Origin: Corythoichthys intestinalis
Lineage: Eukaryota > Chordata > Actinopteri > Syngnathiformes > Syngnathidae
Assembly: GCF_030265065.1 (NCBI RefSeq)
Contig: NC_080395.1
Span: forward strand, 50,310,001 to 50,374,000
Direction of reading: 5' to 3'
DNA length: 64,000 nt
The notes beneath the pieces are model-generated. The model saw only the letters and a program-made list of their open reading frames with translations, did no database searches and was not told where the DNA came from. This document shows positions 21,251-44,767 of this stretch, piece by piece (the stretch's first letter is position 1; every line of letters starts with the position of its first letter). Position numbers and translations under genes: made by a program.

Positions 21251-24200
21251 TCTACAGTTGCACGCTCCGAGCTCCGACTCCTGCGATCAAAAGGAATCTC
21301 TGTGATGTGTCTAGGCACATATGCTGAGAAGCACGCTGAATAAACAAGTGTTGTTCCATTCAAGTCTCGGCCTGACATGTACTTAGATTAAGGGAGCACA
21401 TAACAAAAAGTGCGACGAGGACGTCTGCGTCAGCTCGGACGTGCTGTTTTTGGAGTTTACTGCGGGTCGTGGTGCTTCAGGGGACAGACGGTGCCGACCT
21501 TTGCTTCCACGTCGTGACTTCGTGGGGAGGAGGACGAGCAGAGATTTCAAAAGGAGCGTGATGGTGCTGTTTAACCAGGCACTATGGCGGGAATTATCGG
21601 CTGTGTTGGTCCTTTTGATGAGCTTGTGGAACAGTGGAGCTCGTACACAGAGCGGTTTGGCTATTTCGTGGAAGCTAAGATATAGCGGAAGAAAAGGGGG
21701 CACGTTTTTGAGCGTTATTGGGACAAAGACTTTCAATTTACTGAGAAACTTGCTTCAACCTGATAAACCTGGTAGTAAAACGTACAGGGAAATCGTGGAA
21801 ACTCTTAATGGACATTTTTCACCCACGCCCCTTGTGATTGCAGAGAGATTCCGATTTCACAGTAGGAATTAGGAAGAGGGGGAATCTGTCACTATGTTTG
21901 CAGCGGCGCTACGGAAGCTGGCTGAATGTGAGTTTGGTGATGTTTTAGAAGACACATTAAGAGACAGATTGGTATATGGACTGAGAAATGAAGCAACAGA
22001 AAAGAAGCTACTCTCAGAAAGTGGACTGACATTAAAGAAAGCCTTTGATGTAAGTGTGGCTATGGAAATGGCTTCAAAAGAGGCTCAACAAATGAACATG
22101 ACTAGCAGAATACACCAAGTGGCAAGTACCCAAAGCAATGTTGCTGGTCCCTGTTTTAGGTGCGGTAAAACGGGGCAGCTTGCCTCCACTTGCTGGTGCA
22201 AAGAAATGAACTGTCGGAATTGTGGAAAAAAGGGTCATGTTAAGTGTGCCTGTCGGAATAAAACAAGCACAGAAAAAGGGAAAAAAATGGATGACAAAAA
22301 GAAAACAAAGAAATACTGTATGTCAAAGCAGTATAGAGTGCTTCTACTTCCGAAGATGACAGTGACATGCACACCGTGCATGTAATGAGCATGGACGGAA
22401 ACTCAGAGTGTTACTGGGTCACACCAAAGTTAGAGGGTCACCCAGTCAAAATGCAAATAGACACTGGATCAAGGGCGTCACTTGTGTCTTACCATGTCTC
22501 TAAACATCGTTTAAGACACCTTCCATTAAGACCGTCAGACACTGTGTTCAAAGCTTACACTGGAAACAAAGTGCATATGAACGGAATGACTGACATTACT
22601 GTGCAATGCAATGAGCAAACTGCCAAACTTCCAGTGTATGTCACAAAAGGGAATTTTGCTTCGGACCTCATGCAGGAATCCCTTCGCTGGCTGCTGCACG
22701 TCTTCAGAGGTGGGCTTTGTTGTTATCAGCTCACTCATACGACATCAAGTATCGCAAATCTGATTTACAATGCAATGCTGATGGACTCTCGAGGTTTGCC
22801 CTTCCTGTCACAAAACATTAACCTACCTCAGTGGACATATTCTATTTCCGAAATGTTGAACATGCACCATTTTCAGCGTCGCAAGTGAAACGTGCAACTC
22901 GGAACGACCCTAAACTGTCAGTCGTCATGGACATGGTAATTCGAGGACAAACCAAGGGTGAGAACACCGCTCTCAAACTTTTTTTGGATAGGAGGTGGGA
23001 ACTTTCTGTTCAATCGGGTTGTTTGCTGTGGGGGAGGAGGGTGATTGTGCCACAATCACTGCGTGCTAAAATGCTTGCGCAACTGCATGCAGGTCACAGT
23101 GGTATTGTTAAAATGAAATGTCGAGAAGTTATTTTTGGTGGCCAGGATGAGATGAACAGATCGAAGAGACGGTAAAAAATTGTTCATCTTGACAGAAGTT
23201 TCGCAACAATCCACCTGCAGCCCCACTTGATTCTTGGGATTTTCCTTAGGACCCTTGGCACCGCATTTATATTGATTTTGCTGGCCCTTTCGAAAATCAA
23301 ATATTTCTGGTTGCTATCGATGCCCATAGTAAGTGGCCAGAGGTAGCTATCATGAAATCAACTGCATCGGAAAGGACAGTTGAGAAGTTAGGAGAGATGT
23401 TTAGTCGTTTCAGAGCCCTGCACAACTCGTGTCAGTAAACGGGCCACAATTTGTGTCAAAAGAAATGGTTGAATTCCTGCAAGCCAATAGGGTTCAACAC
23501 ATCAAGTCGGCTCCCTATCCCCCAGCATCCAACGGCTTGGCAGAGAGGTTTGTGCAGACCCTCAGACATGCTCTCAAAGGGCAAAGTACACTCCATCAGA
23601 GACTACACTCTTCAAATATCGAGAATCTGTGCATTCAACTACAAACGTATCGCCAGCAAGCCTAATGTTTTCTCGAAAGCTACGTACTGGCATGGACCTA
23701 CTGAAACCAACCCTGAGAGAGATTGTTCAAATGGATCAATGGAAACAAGTCCAGTACAGAGACCTGCATTCCTAGAACCGAGTTTTTGCACCTGGTGACT
23801 CTGTTATGGCCCGGAGTTTCAGAGTAAGGAAAAGTGGGCCCTTGCAAGGAAAAGTGGGCCTTTGCCACCATCATTGCTCAAACAGGGCCTGTTTCCTACA
23901 CAGATCAGACATCTGATGGTGTTTGGCGTCGCCATGTGGATCAATTGTTGGGAACACCAGACACTACTCCAGAACTCTCTATTGATTGTGATGATGCTAG
24001 CAGTGTAATTATACCAGAAATGTCTAGCTTACCGGATGTGCTAAGAATACCAGAAATGTCTAGCTTACCAGATGTGTCAAACCCAAACAATTCTGCTGTA
24101 ATTGTGTCTAATTATACCAATGCACAAACGGAACCTGACGGTATCGGAACCTGTTTCCACAAGTGGAAAATCTGAAGTGACTGTTGAACGTCGTTACCCT

Positions 24201-24308
24201 GCATGTGACAGGCGACCGCCTGCTAGATTGGATTTAATAAGTTAGATGGGAAAAACAGGAGGTATTTTTGTGTTTATTTCTGGGACATGTTATATAAGGG
24301 GGAGGAGC

Positions 24309-24492
24309 TGTAACATATTTATGTCACACTGCTGTTGCCATAGTGTGCACTTCCTGTGGGTGTGGTATTACAGTATAAAAGGAATCTCTGTGATGTGATG
24401 GTGGCACATGCTGAGAAGCACGCTGAATAAAGAAGTGTTGTTCCCTTCAAGTCTCGGCCTTACATGTACTTTGATTAAGGAAGTACATGACA
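24309..24492 (+). repeat. 3' LTR of the Gypsy fossil
   Basis: 184 bp from TGTAACAT to TACATGACA, with TATAAAAGG and AATAAA motifs in the order expected of an LTR. It is followed by target duplication copy ATGAA. Confidence 0.88.
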
Positions 24493-24600
24493 ATGAAGTC
24501 CAATCAGTTTGAACTGGGAGAATTGGCAGTGAATGATCAATGTCAGAAGTAAAAATGGACGATATGTCTAGCGCCGTCTATAGCAGCCAATGGGTTATAG
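24493..24600. repeat. Copy of short dispersed GTCCAAT-type repeat
   Basis: Contains AAGTCCAATCAG, TTGAACTGGGAG, TGGCAGTGAATGATC and GCAGCCAATGGG in the family order. The Gypsy target duplication overlaps its left edge, so the retrotransposon may have landed in this copy. Confidence 0.65.
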
Positions 24601-26510
24601 TTCTAATTCTTCTTTATAATATTTAATTCAAAATTGGTTTAAATATGCCTTTGGCCAATATTCAAGTAATACACAGTATTTATACAGCTTGGATTAGATC
24701 ATGTTTGCCCAACCTACCAAAACTCAGGGTTGGCTGTGGGAATTCATCTAACGTGCTTTACCATAACACTCGCACAGAACTTAAACAACATCGGTAGCTG
24801 TCTGATAAACAATGTGCAGCGCATGGGCACATTTTGCTGAGTGTGCAGTCCACATGAACGCTAAGCTGGTCTGTTGTCCCTGGTCATTCAGCGCCCTTGC
24901 ATATGGCCACCAGGCTAATTCGGTATAGAGACGTCGGCAATAAATTTGCCATCCTGGCAAATCGGAAGCATCGACACGCAGCACTGATGGGAACCCTTCA
25001 GTAGCGTATAGTACTTCCTGGAAAATCAAATAAACTGCTGAATGAAGTATAAATTCTTGGTAAAATCCCAGCACTATAACACTCAGAAGAGCTGAAATGA
25101 TCATTTAGGCATATGGTGTGACATCCTCATTAAATGATTTTTTTTTTTCTCTTTGACCTTATGAAACTGGTAAGTTTCCCTAGTAGTAGACCTAGTTGTA
25201 TTTTACAACATTTACTTGACATAACACTTTGTGTTCACTTGATTTTTGGCCAATTTTAGTGGATGGTTTGTTGCCATATTTTTGTTTGATGTCCTAAAAT
25301 ATTTTTGCTGAGGAATAAATGTAAGTGACGCTCTCTTCAATAGAGCATGTAATCACTGAGCACAACCAAGGGAGGGCGCTGTGTTCTCTTAAATATGGCT
25401 CGTTATTTAGGAGGACAGTATTATGTGTTTTAGACAAGTGTATTTCTTCAAAAGTGTCCCCATATTTCAAGAAGAGATATTCCAAATTACAAACAAAAAG
25501 GCAGCACGGCTACTCCGTGCTGTTTTTGTGTTGGTGACTGTAATTTCTAAAGTTATGGCAGTAAGAAACAAGTGTTAAATAACCCCTTGCTGTTGATAAT
25601 GAAATACAATATTGCAGTGCACTACTGTACTACTCTTTGCTTCTCAGTTATCAACATTGAAGGTCTAACAGGGCAGTTAATGTTTATGATTGTGTGAAAA
25701 CCACACTCAGCTGATAAGCACTTGTTTCCAGTTTATTGACAGCGGGGTCATGCTGATCGATGAAAACGTTTCAAGCTGGAAAATATCAAATTCATATGTT
25801 TCTATACAATTGGCAAAAAAGAAGGAAAACTTAGACTATATATTTTTATTTTTCTGAGAATATAACTGACATAGTTATATGATGGGGTTGAGTGACACCC
25901 TCCATGAAGGCTGACAACATTTAAATTCATATTAGTGCTGTCAAAGCTAAAACTCTTAAATTAATTTATAAATTATTATTATACATTACAGATTTACTGT
26001 ATGTCTACCAACTTTCAGATGAATAACACTGATGACATTTCTGCTGACTCATGTTGCAGTCTCTTCCTTTAGCAATTTCAAAAGATTTTTGAAGAATGTT
26101 GTCTCAATAGATTTTAGAAGAATGTTGAGAAACAATTTTAGGCCATAATTACAACGATTCAAAATATCTCTGTGACAAAACTAAATGTTTTAGCAATGAG
26201 ACGGAAGGCAGATTAACAAAACAAAATAAACGTGTAATAATATGTCCATGACACTTTGACCAGTTCTGCTACTGGAATGTCACCCTTGCAGTGTGTTTAC
26301 GGATTCCAGACTTTTATGTTTCCTTCTGGAGAGGGACGTTTCCTGCTCAGTCGCTTAGGCTTTTTTCTCCCACAAGACCTGGGCACCAGCCAGGATTACA
26401 CTTCTGCGCACAACTAAATGGTAAGCCACTGGTGCCAATAGTCACCTCACAGATACACCGTGACTAAAGGTGTGGCCCTCTACGCAAACCTTCCTTTGCG
26501 AGTGGCACCC
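24601..26510. other. No gene seen
   Basis: Two conceivable minus-strand frames (24,781-25,104 and 25,294-25,485) match no family I know. No transposon ends are clear. Confidence 0.45.
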
Positions 26511-26840
26511 AGATTTATAGGCCCATTCAAGATCTAGAAAGCCATCAATCCGGTGGCTGTTAAGGTCAAATTGCCCAGGTCCATGAGGGTACACCCAAAA
26601 TTTTATGTGTCAAAAATTAAACCAGTCCAAGAAAGTTTTCTGGTTCCTGCTGCTTCTTCTCAGCGGTAGCCAAATATCATCAATTGGGTCTAACCTATAC
26701 AGGTCATTATCTGCTTCACTCTCATCACTGTGGAAGACGCCTGCAATATGTGGTTGATCGGGAGTTGTACTTGCCAGAAATTAGGTCTTTGAACCTGCGC
26801 TTCACCGTGTTAGTTGAGCTTATAGACTTCTGAGCCAATG
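26510..26840 (+). mobile_element. Ty3/Gypsy pol 3' fragment (fossil)
   Basis: The sequence encodes the familiar C-terminus of Gypsy integrases: a GPF block, INPVAVKVKLPRSMRVHPKF, then YVSKIKPVQ, and after a gap a chromodomain-like stretch with LQYVVDRELYLPE. No LTRs are seen nearby. It is broken and looks old. Confidence 0.7.
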
Positions 26841-26940
26841 GTCCAGTGTAGCTTCAGCCGCCAGCACATTTTTTTTGAGTTTTCAGGGAGTAATGTTTTC
26901 CCACCTTCCCACATAGACAGTACTTTCCCCAACTGATATT

Positions 26941-27001
26941 CAGTAGCTCAGTAGACAGAATGCTCAACTGTCAAGTTGACAGTGTATATTCAAATCCCAG
27001 T
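26941..27001 (+). repeat. tRNA-like segment (possible SINE head)
   Basis: TAGCTCAGTAGACAGA resembles an A box and TTCAAATCCCAG a B box, about 35 bases apart. The cloverleaf is poor, so this is more likely a SINE relic than a tRNA gene. Confidence 0.35.
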
Positions 27002-27050
27002 TGATGGGGGCTCAACAAAAGGAGAGCAATGATATCAACAACATCTAAAC

Positions 27051-27823
27051 CGGGGGTCAGCAACCAGTGGCTCTAGAGCCAAATGCGGCTCTTTAGCGCT
27101 GCCCTAGTGGCTCCCTGGAGCTTTTCAAAAATATTTTAAAAATTTTAAAATCGAAAAAGATGGGGGAGGGAAACATTTTTTGTTTTAATATGGTTTCTGT
27201 AAGAGGACAAGCATGACACAAACATTCTTGTAATTCATTTATATTGTAATGAAGTTAAACTTGAGGCGGCATCGTACAACAGAGTAGTCACATGGTGTGT
27301 CATTCTCTATAGGAATCACTGCAATAAAAATAAACATTTATCGCATTTTCCGCACTATAAGGCGCATCGAAGTATAAGTCGCACCTTCAATGAATGGCCT
27401 ATTTTAAAAACGTTTTCATGTATAGGGTGCACTGCATTATAAGGTGCAGTAATAGTAGTAGTAGTGGTTGGCGTTGCATTATTCGTCCACAAGAGGGAAC
27501 TGAGCTAAATGGAATGTCGTGCCATGATTAACTAATAATGATCCATATACAAGGCACATCGGATTATAGGGTGCACTGTCGGCTTTTTAGAAAATTGAAG
27601 GCTTTCAGCTGCGGCCTATAGTGCAGAAAATATGGTAATGATGAAGGCTGTATTTGTAGCCAATTTAGTCATTTCGATAGTAGGCTAATATAGCTAATAT
27701 AGATATATACAGCATGTGCTGCCTTCATTACAAGGCTTTCATCTTTTTGCGGCTCAAGAAATATCTGTTTTTGTTTTTGTTTTCCAATATGGTTCTTTCA
27801 ACATTTTGGGTTGCCGACCCCTG
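27051..27823. mobile_element. hAT non-autonomous element with nested MITE
   Basis: The termini CGGGGGTCAGCAACC and GGTTGCCGACCCCTG are inverted repeats. The flanks ATCTAAAC (27,043-27,050) and ATCTACAC (27,824-27,831) are 7/8 identical, as expected of a hAT target duplication. A smaller TA-flanked element sits inside (27,341-27,635). No transposase is seen. Confidence 0.8.
27341..27635. mobile_element. TA-flanked MITE of the ACTATAAG family
   Basis: The inverted ends TCGCATTTTCCGCACTATAA and the complement of CTATAGTGCAGAAAATATGG are flanked by TA (27,339-27,340 and 27,636-27,637). Related elements lie at 30,811-31,679 and 44,768-45,202. Confidence 0.7.
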
Positions 27824-28462
27824 ATCTACACCAATGGACTACACATGGTTCATAGTGTATAATGAAATTACACCCTTGGTAGAAATGCTTTAGACTCTTT
27901 ATAATCCAACTGAATGGTGAAAAGTATCAAAACTTATGACCGTAGGTGTACAATATTAGCTTTCTACCATGATTTTCAGTTATTAAAAATAAAATCAATA
28001 AAATTCTTCTGTAAAATTTGTAGGTATTTTATGCTTCTTTTTTTTTTGGGTGGAGAAGTTGTATTTTAACTGTAAAATGTTGGCAACCGCAGCTGCCAGT
28101 ATTTAACCGTAAACTGAAAGTCTATATATTTATTTATTTTAAAATATTTTTTAATCACTATTACTGCTGCGACAGTTAAGTTTTGTCACAGGAGAACTGT
28201 CATTGACAATGAGTCTGAAAGTGTGAGACAATTTCACATAGTTTTTTTTTTTTCATGTTGAGCGCAGGTCAGGTCAGGAGACTGGACATGAAATGTTTCA
28301 AACCTACAATTTTAGAGGAATGTCTATGATTTGGTTTCCCAAGACTTTCTCCTTCCACAAGCCATCTGAGTGAACCACGTTATCTGTAAATGAAAACTTA
28401 GACACACCCTCAGTTATGACTCTGTCCAAAGGCCAAGGCAGTACAGAAGATTATCCTAAGTG

Positions 28463-28468
28463 TATAAG
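28463..28468 (+). promoter_or_regulatory. Candidate ACE2 TATA box
   Basis: TATAAG lies 66-71 bases upstream of the ACE2 start codon, a spacing that would leave a short 5' leader. Confidence 0.35.
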
Positions 28469-28533
28469 AGACTACACTGTCCTTCCTTCTCAGAGTGCGA
28501 GAGAGTGTGTGTAAGTGTGAAAAGGATTGCAGC

Positions 28534-39848
<11,315 letters not shown>

Positions 39849-40402
39849 GGAATTAAATCATTAGGTGGACCTTTTTTAGGCCTTCACAGACATTTTTAAT
39901 GTCACGGACAGTGGTGGGTGTGTAGCCAATGCACTCTCACTTGTATGTGTTTTGGTCAAGCACAGTATTTCTTTCTTTTTTTTTTAAATACCTTTATAAA
40001 GCAATAGAAAAGAGCCTTACATACTTTACAGTATATTTCTGGGTTTCTTTCATGTACACTTAATGGTATTGTTAAAGTGTATTGATCAGTGTAGATAAGT
40101 GTATTCTGGGTTTGTGAGCTGTTGAATGTAAAAAAAAAAAAATCATAATAACAGTACAGTAATTTATTATACTGATTGCAAGGCCTCAAGATAATGATGT
40201 ACAATGTACTAATGTAGATATGATAATGTAGATGGTCTGTTCGTGCAATGTCTCATGTATTTCCAACATGATATGTATTCTTACACATCTTGTGTAAAGC
40301 TGTCTTAAATGTTTAACAATATTTTCTTTTGCAAAGGATTACTCCTTGATAACAGTATTTTTTATAACCAGGCTCTGCTGTTTGTCATTACATTACTTGT
40401 AC

Positions 40403-40408
40403 AATAAA
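40403..40408 (+). promoter_or_regulatory. ACE2 polyadenylation signal
   Basis: AATAAA 555 bases after the ACE2 stop; another lies at 40,493-40,498. Use of the second would bring the ACE2 3' end close to the stop codon of the convergent gene at 40,587. Confidence 0.6.
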
Positions 40409-40586
40409 CGTTGAATGTAGAATGTACCAATCCGTACTGTTTTGTGTATAATTGAAATACAGCACAATACATGAATGCTTTATCAAAATATCAATAAATA
40501 GCAAGAGGGGACAAGTATTGGAGTAACACTTTTATATTTTTGCTGAATGGTTATCCAACAGTAATTCAAGTCTTCCACCTGTCATT

Positions 40587-43500
40587 TTATGTAGTAATGA
40601 TAAAGAGAAAAGATTGAGTTCCTTGCTGTCGATCAAACTTGGCCATTTTAACAGACTCTGCAGAAGCAGAACCAGTGATTTGGATGTACCAGCCCTGGTA
40701 GAGTGCAGATTCGAACTTTCGCTGCTTTGAGCTGTCGGTCTTCAAGTAGAAGACGTAGGAAAGCGTGCCCTCGTCATTCATGGAAATAGTTTTCAGCTTT
40801 GCCTTATCCACTGCCTACAAAAACAAATGTCTCAGATTTATAATATGCCAAAAAATTTGTGTTATAAAGTAGTAAATTTTGGGGTGAACTTATCATTTCA
40901 ACAACTTTCCTTTTTTTCTTCTCCCTAATATAAAAATGTTGCTTAGGCGCCATTTTGTGACGTCTTGGGAAGTGTTCTTCGTTACCATTCGCATTGACAG
41001 AACTTTTGTAGGGTGAATTTGACCATTTCCAGTAGAATATTTGCAAATTCAGGAAGATAAATTGTCAGTACCTCCACTTGCAGGAGCACCTGCTCCTCTT
41101 TTTTGGAGCACTTCAGAAAGCAGTCGGAGTCTGTGAAGTTCAACGTCACTGGATTATGCTTGTCCAAACAAGTTGACTTGTAGTAATAAATGGTCAAGTT
41201 CTCTGGGTACAGAAAGTTTTACGTCAATTAATTTGGAAGTAGTTGAGTTCTTTCAAATCAGAGAGTGACTAATGTCTGTTGAACTGCATGAAAAACCTGG
41301 ATGAGACGAAGCATAGAGAGTCTTCTGTTGACACAGGGCTTTCAGATATTTGTGCGAGGCAATGTGTTCGATTGGGGTGTTCAATTTCGTCATTTGTTTC
41401 AAAGTGCCCCCTCCTCTTGAAACTGGAAACAAAGCAATGAAAGCAACTGGATCGTTTCTAAGAATCAGAATCAACTGGACTGGGTTCTAACAACTGAGTT
41501 TCCCACACTCACCAAGGGTCACAGTGCTGGACTTGGAGGTCATAACAATGTCATTAAGGGTGCATCCTGTCCCTTGGCATCCACGACAGCTGCCGCCAGC
41601 ATCACAGCCCCTTCCCCTTAACATGATGAAGTTTGTTTCAGTCATGGTGACGACCAGAAGGTCGTTGCTCTCTGCATCTTCTTCCTTGGCGCTGCCGTTC
41701 TCTTCTTCATCACCACCTGAAATGATTTTACTCTGTAGCAGGTCTTCCTCTCGCACCATTTCCATGCTGAATTCGAGTAAGGTGGCCTCCTTAGAAACGG
41801 CATGGAGCGCATCGTCTGTGGAGCATTTCCGCTCATTGGAATGTTTCTTCCTGACCGACTTGTGCACTGTCTGATGACGGAAACGAGAAACAGTGTTGAT
41901 GACAAAAACATTTAGGTATTGCAGCCTAAGAATTACAGCACTCACAGACGAATTTAGAATATGACTGGTTGAAAAGTCTTTTATTGATTAGTAATCTTAA
42001 AGTGTGTTGTGACACAGACTCCCTCAAGTGGTCAAATGATGAATAGTTTTGAAACGTTCTTGATTATTGGTTAAATCCATATTTAACCCTTTATGGTGCA
42101 AGTGACTATTTTTGGTAATTTAAATAAATACATAACCCCATAAAGAGCTGGCGTCTACATGATTGGGCATCACAGTTTGGGTCATTTAGACCATAAAAGT
42201 ACGGTATATCATTATGGCCTAATACATGCATTGGCATCTCAATTTTAATTACAATATACCGTATTCATTTATTCATTTTCCATTCCGCTTATCCGTACGA
42301 GGGTCGCGAGGGTTTCTGCAGCCTATCCCATCTTACTATGGGCAGTAAGGAGGGTAAACTCTGAATTGGTTGCCAGCCAATCATTACAATTTCAATAATT
42401 TCTAGTTCATTTTTTTTTTTTGCTCCATGAATGCAAATGGTCTGCTCACATAACAAATTCCAAGCAACTAGGTTTGGTGAAATCTAATGGACAACAAGCA
42501 TAACTGCTCTGCTAAGCTATGACCAGCCTTGTACAAAGACAGAAGGCATTTACATTCACTGAAAAGGCAACATGCATATCGGTCCAAAATTGATAATGAA
42601 ACCCCGATGTCAATATTATTTGATAACATTTTGAAATGCTTTCATCGGCCAATGCAATCAGTTACCCTATAATATCGGAGAACTCGATTCAAAAGTATTT
42701 GGAGTATTTCTGGGGAGTATTGCAGTTTATTAAGGAGTTTTTTTTTCACCTTCAGACATATACCTGTGATAACTGAATTTCTGTCAAAAGAAAAGAAGAA
42801 GAAGAGAGAATTTAGGTTGCTTTCATGATGCATTTCAGTAGGCATTAGCATATTGAGATCATTTTAGGAAGTATTTCAAAACATCTATGAGTGTTTCTGC
42901 CAATGTACGTATGCACACCTGCACCTGGGGCTACTACAGTGGGGCAAATAAGTATTTAGTCAACCACCAATTATGCAAGTTCTCCTACTACTTGAAAAGA
43001 TTAGAGAGGCCTGTAATTGTCAACATGGGTAAACCTCAACCATGAGAGACAGAATGTGGGGAAAAAAACAGAAAATCACATTGTTTGATTTTTATAGAAT
43101 TTATTTCCAAATTACAGAGGGAAAATAAGTATTTGGTCACCTACAAACAAGGACGACTGATCTGTGTAAAGGAAAGAATGAATGGGGCTATGTATCAAGA
43201 GATTTTGAGTGAAAATCTCCTTCCATCAGCAAGGGCATTGAAGATGAGACGTGGCTGGGTCTTTCAGCATGACAATGATCCCAAACACACAGCCAGGGCA
43301 ACAAAGGGGTGGCTTCGTAAGAAGCATTTCAAGGTCCTGGAGTGGCCTAGCCAGTCTCCAGATCTCAACCCCATAGAAAATCTGTGGAGGGAGTAGAAAG
43401 TCCGTGTTGCCCAACGACAGCCCCAAAACATCACTGCTCTAGAGGAGATCTGCATGGAGGAATGGGCCATAATACCAGCAACAGTGTGTGAAAAGCTTGT

Positions 43501-44080
43501 GAAGAGTTACAGAAAATGTTTGGCCTCCGTTATTGCCAACAAAGGGTACATAACAAAGCATTGAGATGAACTTTTGCTATTGACCAAATACTTATTTTCC
43601 ACCATGATTTGCAAATAAATTCTTTAAAAATCAAACAAGGTGATGTTCGATTTTTTCCCCCACATTCTGTCTCTCATGGTTGAGGTTTACCCATGTTGAC
43701 AATTACAGGCCTCTCTATTTTCAAGTGGGAGAACTTGCACAATTAGTGGTTGACTAAATACTTATTTGCCCCACTGTATAATCAAGTATATTTTTTCCTC
43801 GTCATTGTGGTGATACTATACTTGAAACTTCGAGATGCAGTACTTGGAATGAAGTTTTAGAGTTACATAGGCCATCACTAGTGATTCGGAAGGAATGTGG
43901 CTTTGCAAAAGTCTTGTCAAGATGCAGCCAGACAACAGAGAATTCTGCACTGTAGATGAACGATGTCATCTCACCAACATCGGCTGACCCTCTGCTATGG
44001 TTTGAGCCAACTCCTCAGGGGTTAAATGCTGCAGATCATTTCCATTTATTTTCAGTAGCTTGTCACCTTTCCTAAAAAAA

Positions 44081-44115
<35 letters not shown>

Positions 44116-44358
44116 GATCATCATGAAACGACGAAAGCACAAAAAAAAAGAGACTTTTATCGTCAGCGTCCAATTACATTATCATGCGTTTTCCTCCACC
44201 TGATTTGTTGTGCTTGACAACATTTTCTACTTCATATTGGTGCTTCCCTTCATGGAGCTGGTGAACTATTAGCACACTTCCACTTACCCCTGAATCCTGC
44301 CATGGAGAAACCAAAGAACGTACTGTATATCAACAAGAATCCACCCACATTCATCTGC
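40587..44358 (-). CDS. IL-1 family cytokine with upstream PDZ half-domain (partial 5')
   Basis: Exons, 5' to 3': 44358-44288 (tentative start), 44071-43975, 41870-41513, 41422-41297, 41202-41072, 40814-40587. All junctions are GT..AG and phases agree, giving 336 codons plus stop. The first two read [19 protein letters not shown] then [20 protein letters not shown], the second half of a PDZ domain, with QPMLTVHK across the next junction as its last strand. An acidic linker ([19 protein letters not shown]) follows. The last exons give [20 protein letters not shown] and [13 protein letters not shown], the latter close to the IL-1 family signature (F-x-S-A...P-x-x-Y-I). This looks like the teleost-specific IL-1 family member (il1fma/nIL-1F type), a secreted or alarmin-like signal. 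The start codon and first PDZ half were not found. Confidence 0.75.
42265..42392. repeat. LINE 3' fragment
   Basis: Contains CATTCCGCTTATCCGTACGA and CAGCCTATCCC, then GTTGCCAGCCAATC, a common 3' end of fish LINEs. It lies in the intron between the PDZ exon and the linker exon of the IL-1 family gene. Confidence 0.55.
42937..43776 (+). mobile_element. Internally deleted Tc1/mariner copy
   Basis: TA-flanked (42,935-42,936 and 43,777-43,778), with the ends CAGTGGGGCAAATAAG and its complement. It matches the element at 32,729-34,285 but lacks the middle, about 740 bases corresponding to roughly 32,940-33,675 there. The retained transposase C-terminus has [11 protein letters not shown] and [10 protein letters not shown] followed by an in-frame TAG. 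It lies in an intron of the PDZ/IL-1 gene. Confidence 0.92.
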
Positions 44359-44767
44359 CTTAGTGGAGGAAAGAGAAAGAGGCCTCGGTCACCCACCGCC
44401 ACATCCATGTCGTTGACAATGTCTGCAAATGAAAATGTAGAATCTGTTGACTGGGTCCCACAAAATAATGATCGCTGCATTCAAGACCCTGTGTCCTATT
44501 TTATATTTCTGCTCCGAAGAAAAAAGGAAGCATCAACCTAGAGCCGACACAAATAGAGGAATTGATTTTAAAGTTAAGCACAGAAAGCCACTGATTCGGT
44601 TGGAAAGGGGAACTTCTCATCAATGCTGTATTGTATCAAGATCACGACACTTCCACTCAGAGCACTCAGAGCTTCCTATACGCAAATAATATTCCAATGT
44701 GTAGTGCACCGTATTATAATAGTGATTTAAAAAATGCAGGCATGTAGTGTCATATTTTTTTATAGTA

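Larger units (their letters stand above)
17458..21288 (-). mobile_element. 3.8 kb gene-bearing insert in the 5' LTR
   Basis: The boundaries come from comparing the two LTRs: sequence homologous to the LTR stops at 17,457 and resumes at 21,289. The insert has no obvious terminal inverted repeats (left end GGGCCTCCTCCC, right end CTCCTGCGATC) and no clear target duplication beyond a possible TA. It contains a multi-exon minus-strand gene (about 19,290-20,957) and a CpG-rich, CCAAT-box-rich right end (20,870-21,288) that looks like that gene's promoter. Since it has introns it is not a processed copy. It could be an unclassified DNA element that carries a host-like gene, or a segmental transposition. 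Confidence 0.65.
17391..21405 (+). repeat. 5' LTR of the Gypsy fossil, split by an insert
   Basis: The left part is 17,391-17,457 and the right part 21,289-21,405. Together they equal the 184 bp of the 3' LTR to within a base or two. The join falls within the TATAAAAGG promoter motif, which is intact in the 3' LTR. Confidence 0.85.
17391..24492 (+). mobile_element. Ty3/Gypsy LTR retrotransposon fossil
   Basis: The element is bounded by the 5-bp target duplication ATGAA (17,386-17,390 and 24,493-24,497) and by LTRs of about 184 bp beginning TGTAACAT. A purine tract, AAGGGGGAGGAGC, sits directly before the 3' LTR. Parts visible are a gag region with two CCHC-type zinc knuckles (about 22,155-22,260), a protease-like region and an integrase region (about 22,900-23,850). 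By eye the two LTRs differ at roughly 15 of 184 positions, so the insertion is old. The element is broken in several places and is not expected to function. A separate 3.8 kb insert sits in its 5' LTR. Confidence 0.85.

Noticed and set aside
21383-21736. Minus-strand frame opposite the Gypsy gag region
   Set aside because: Antisense shadow of the retrotransposon's coding strand.
24781-25104. 107-codon minus-strand frame MIISALLSVIVLGFYQ...
   Set aside because: No recognisable domain, no splice sites, and composition like the flanks; probably chance.
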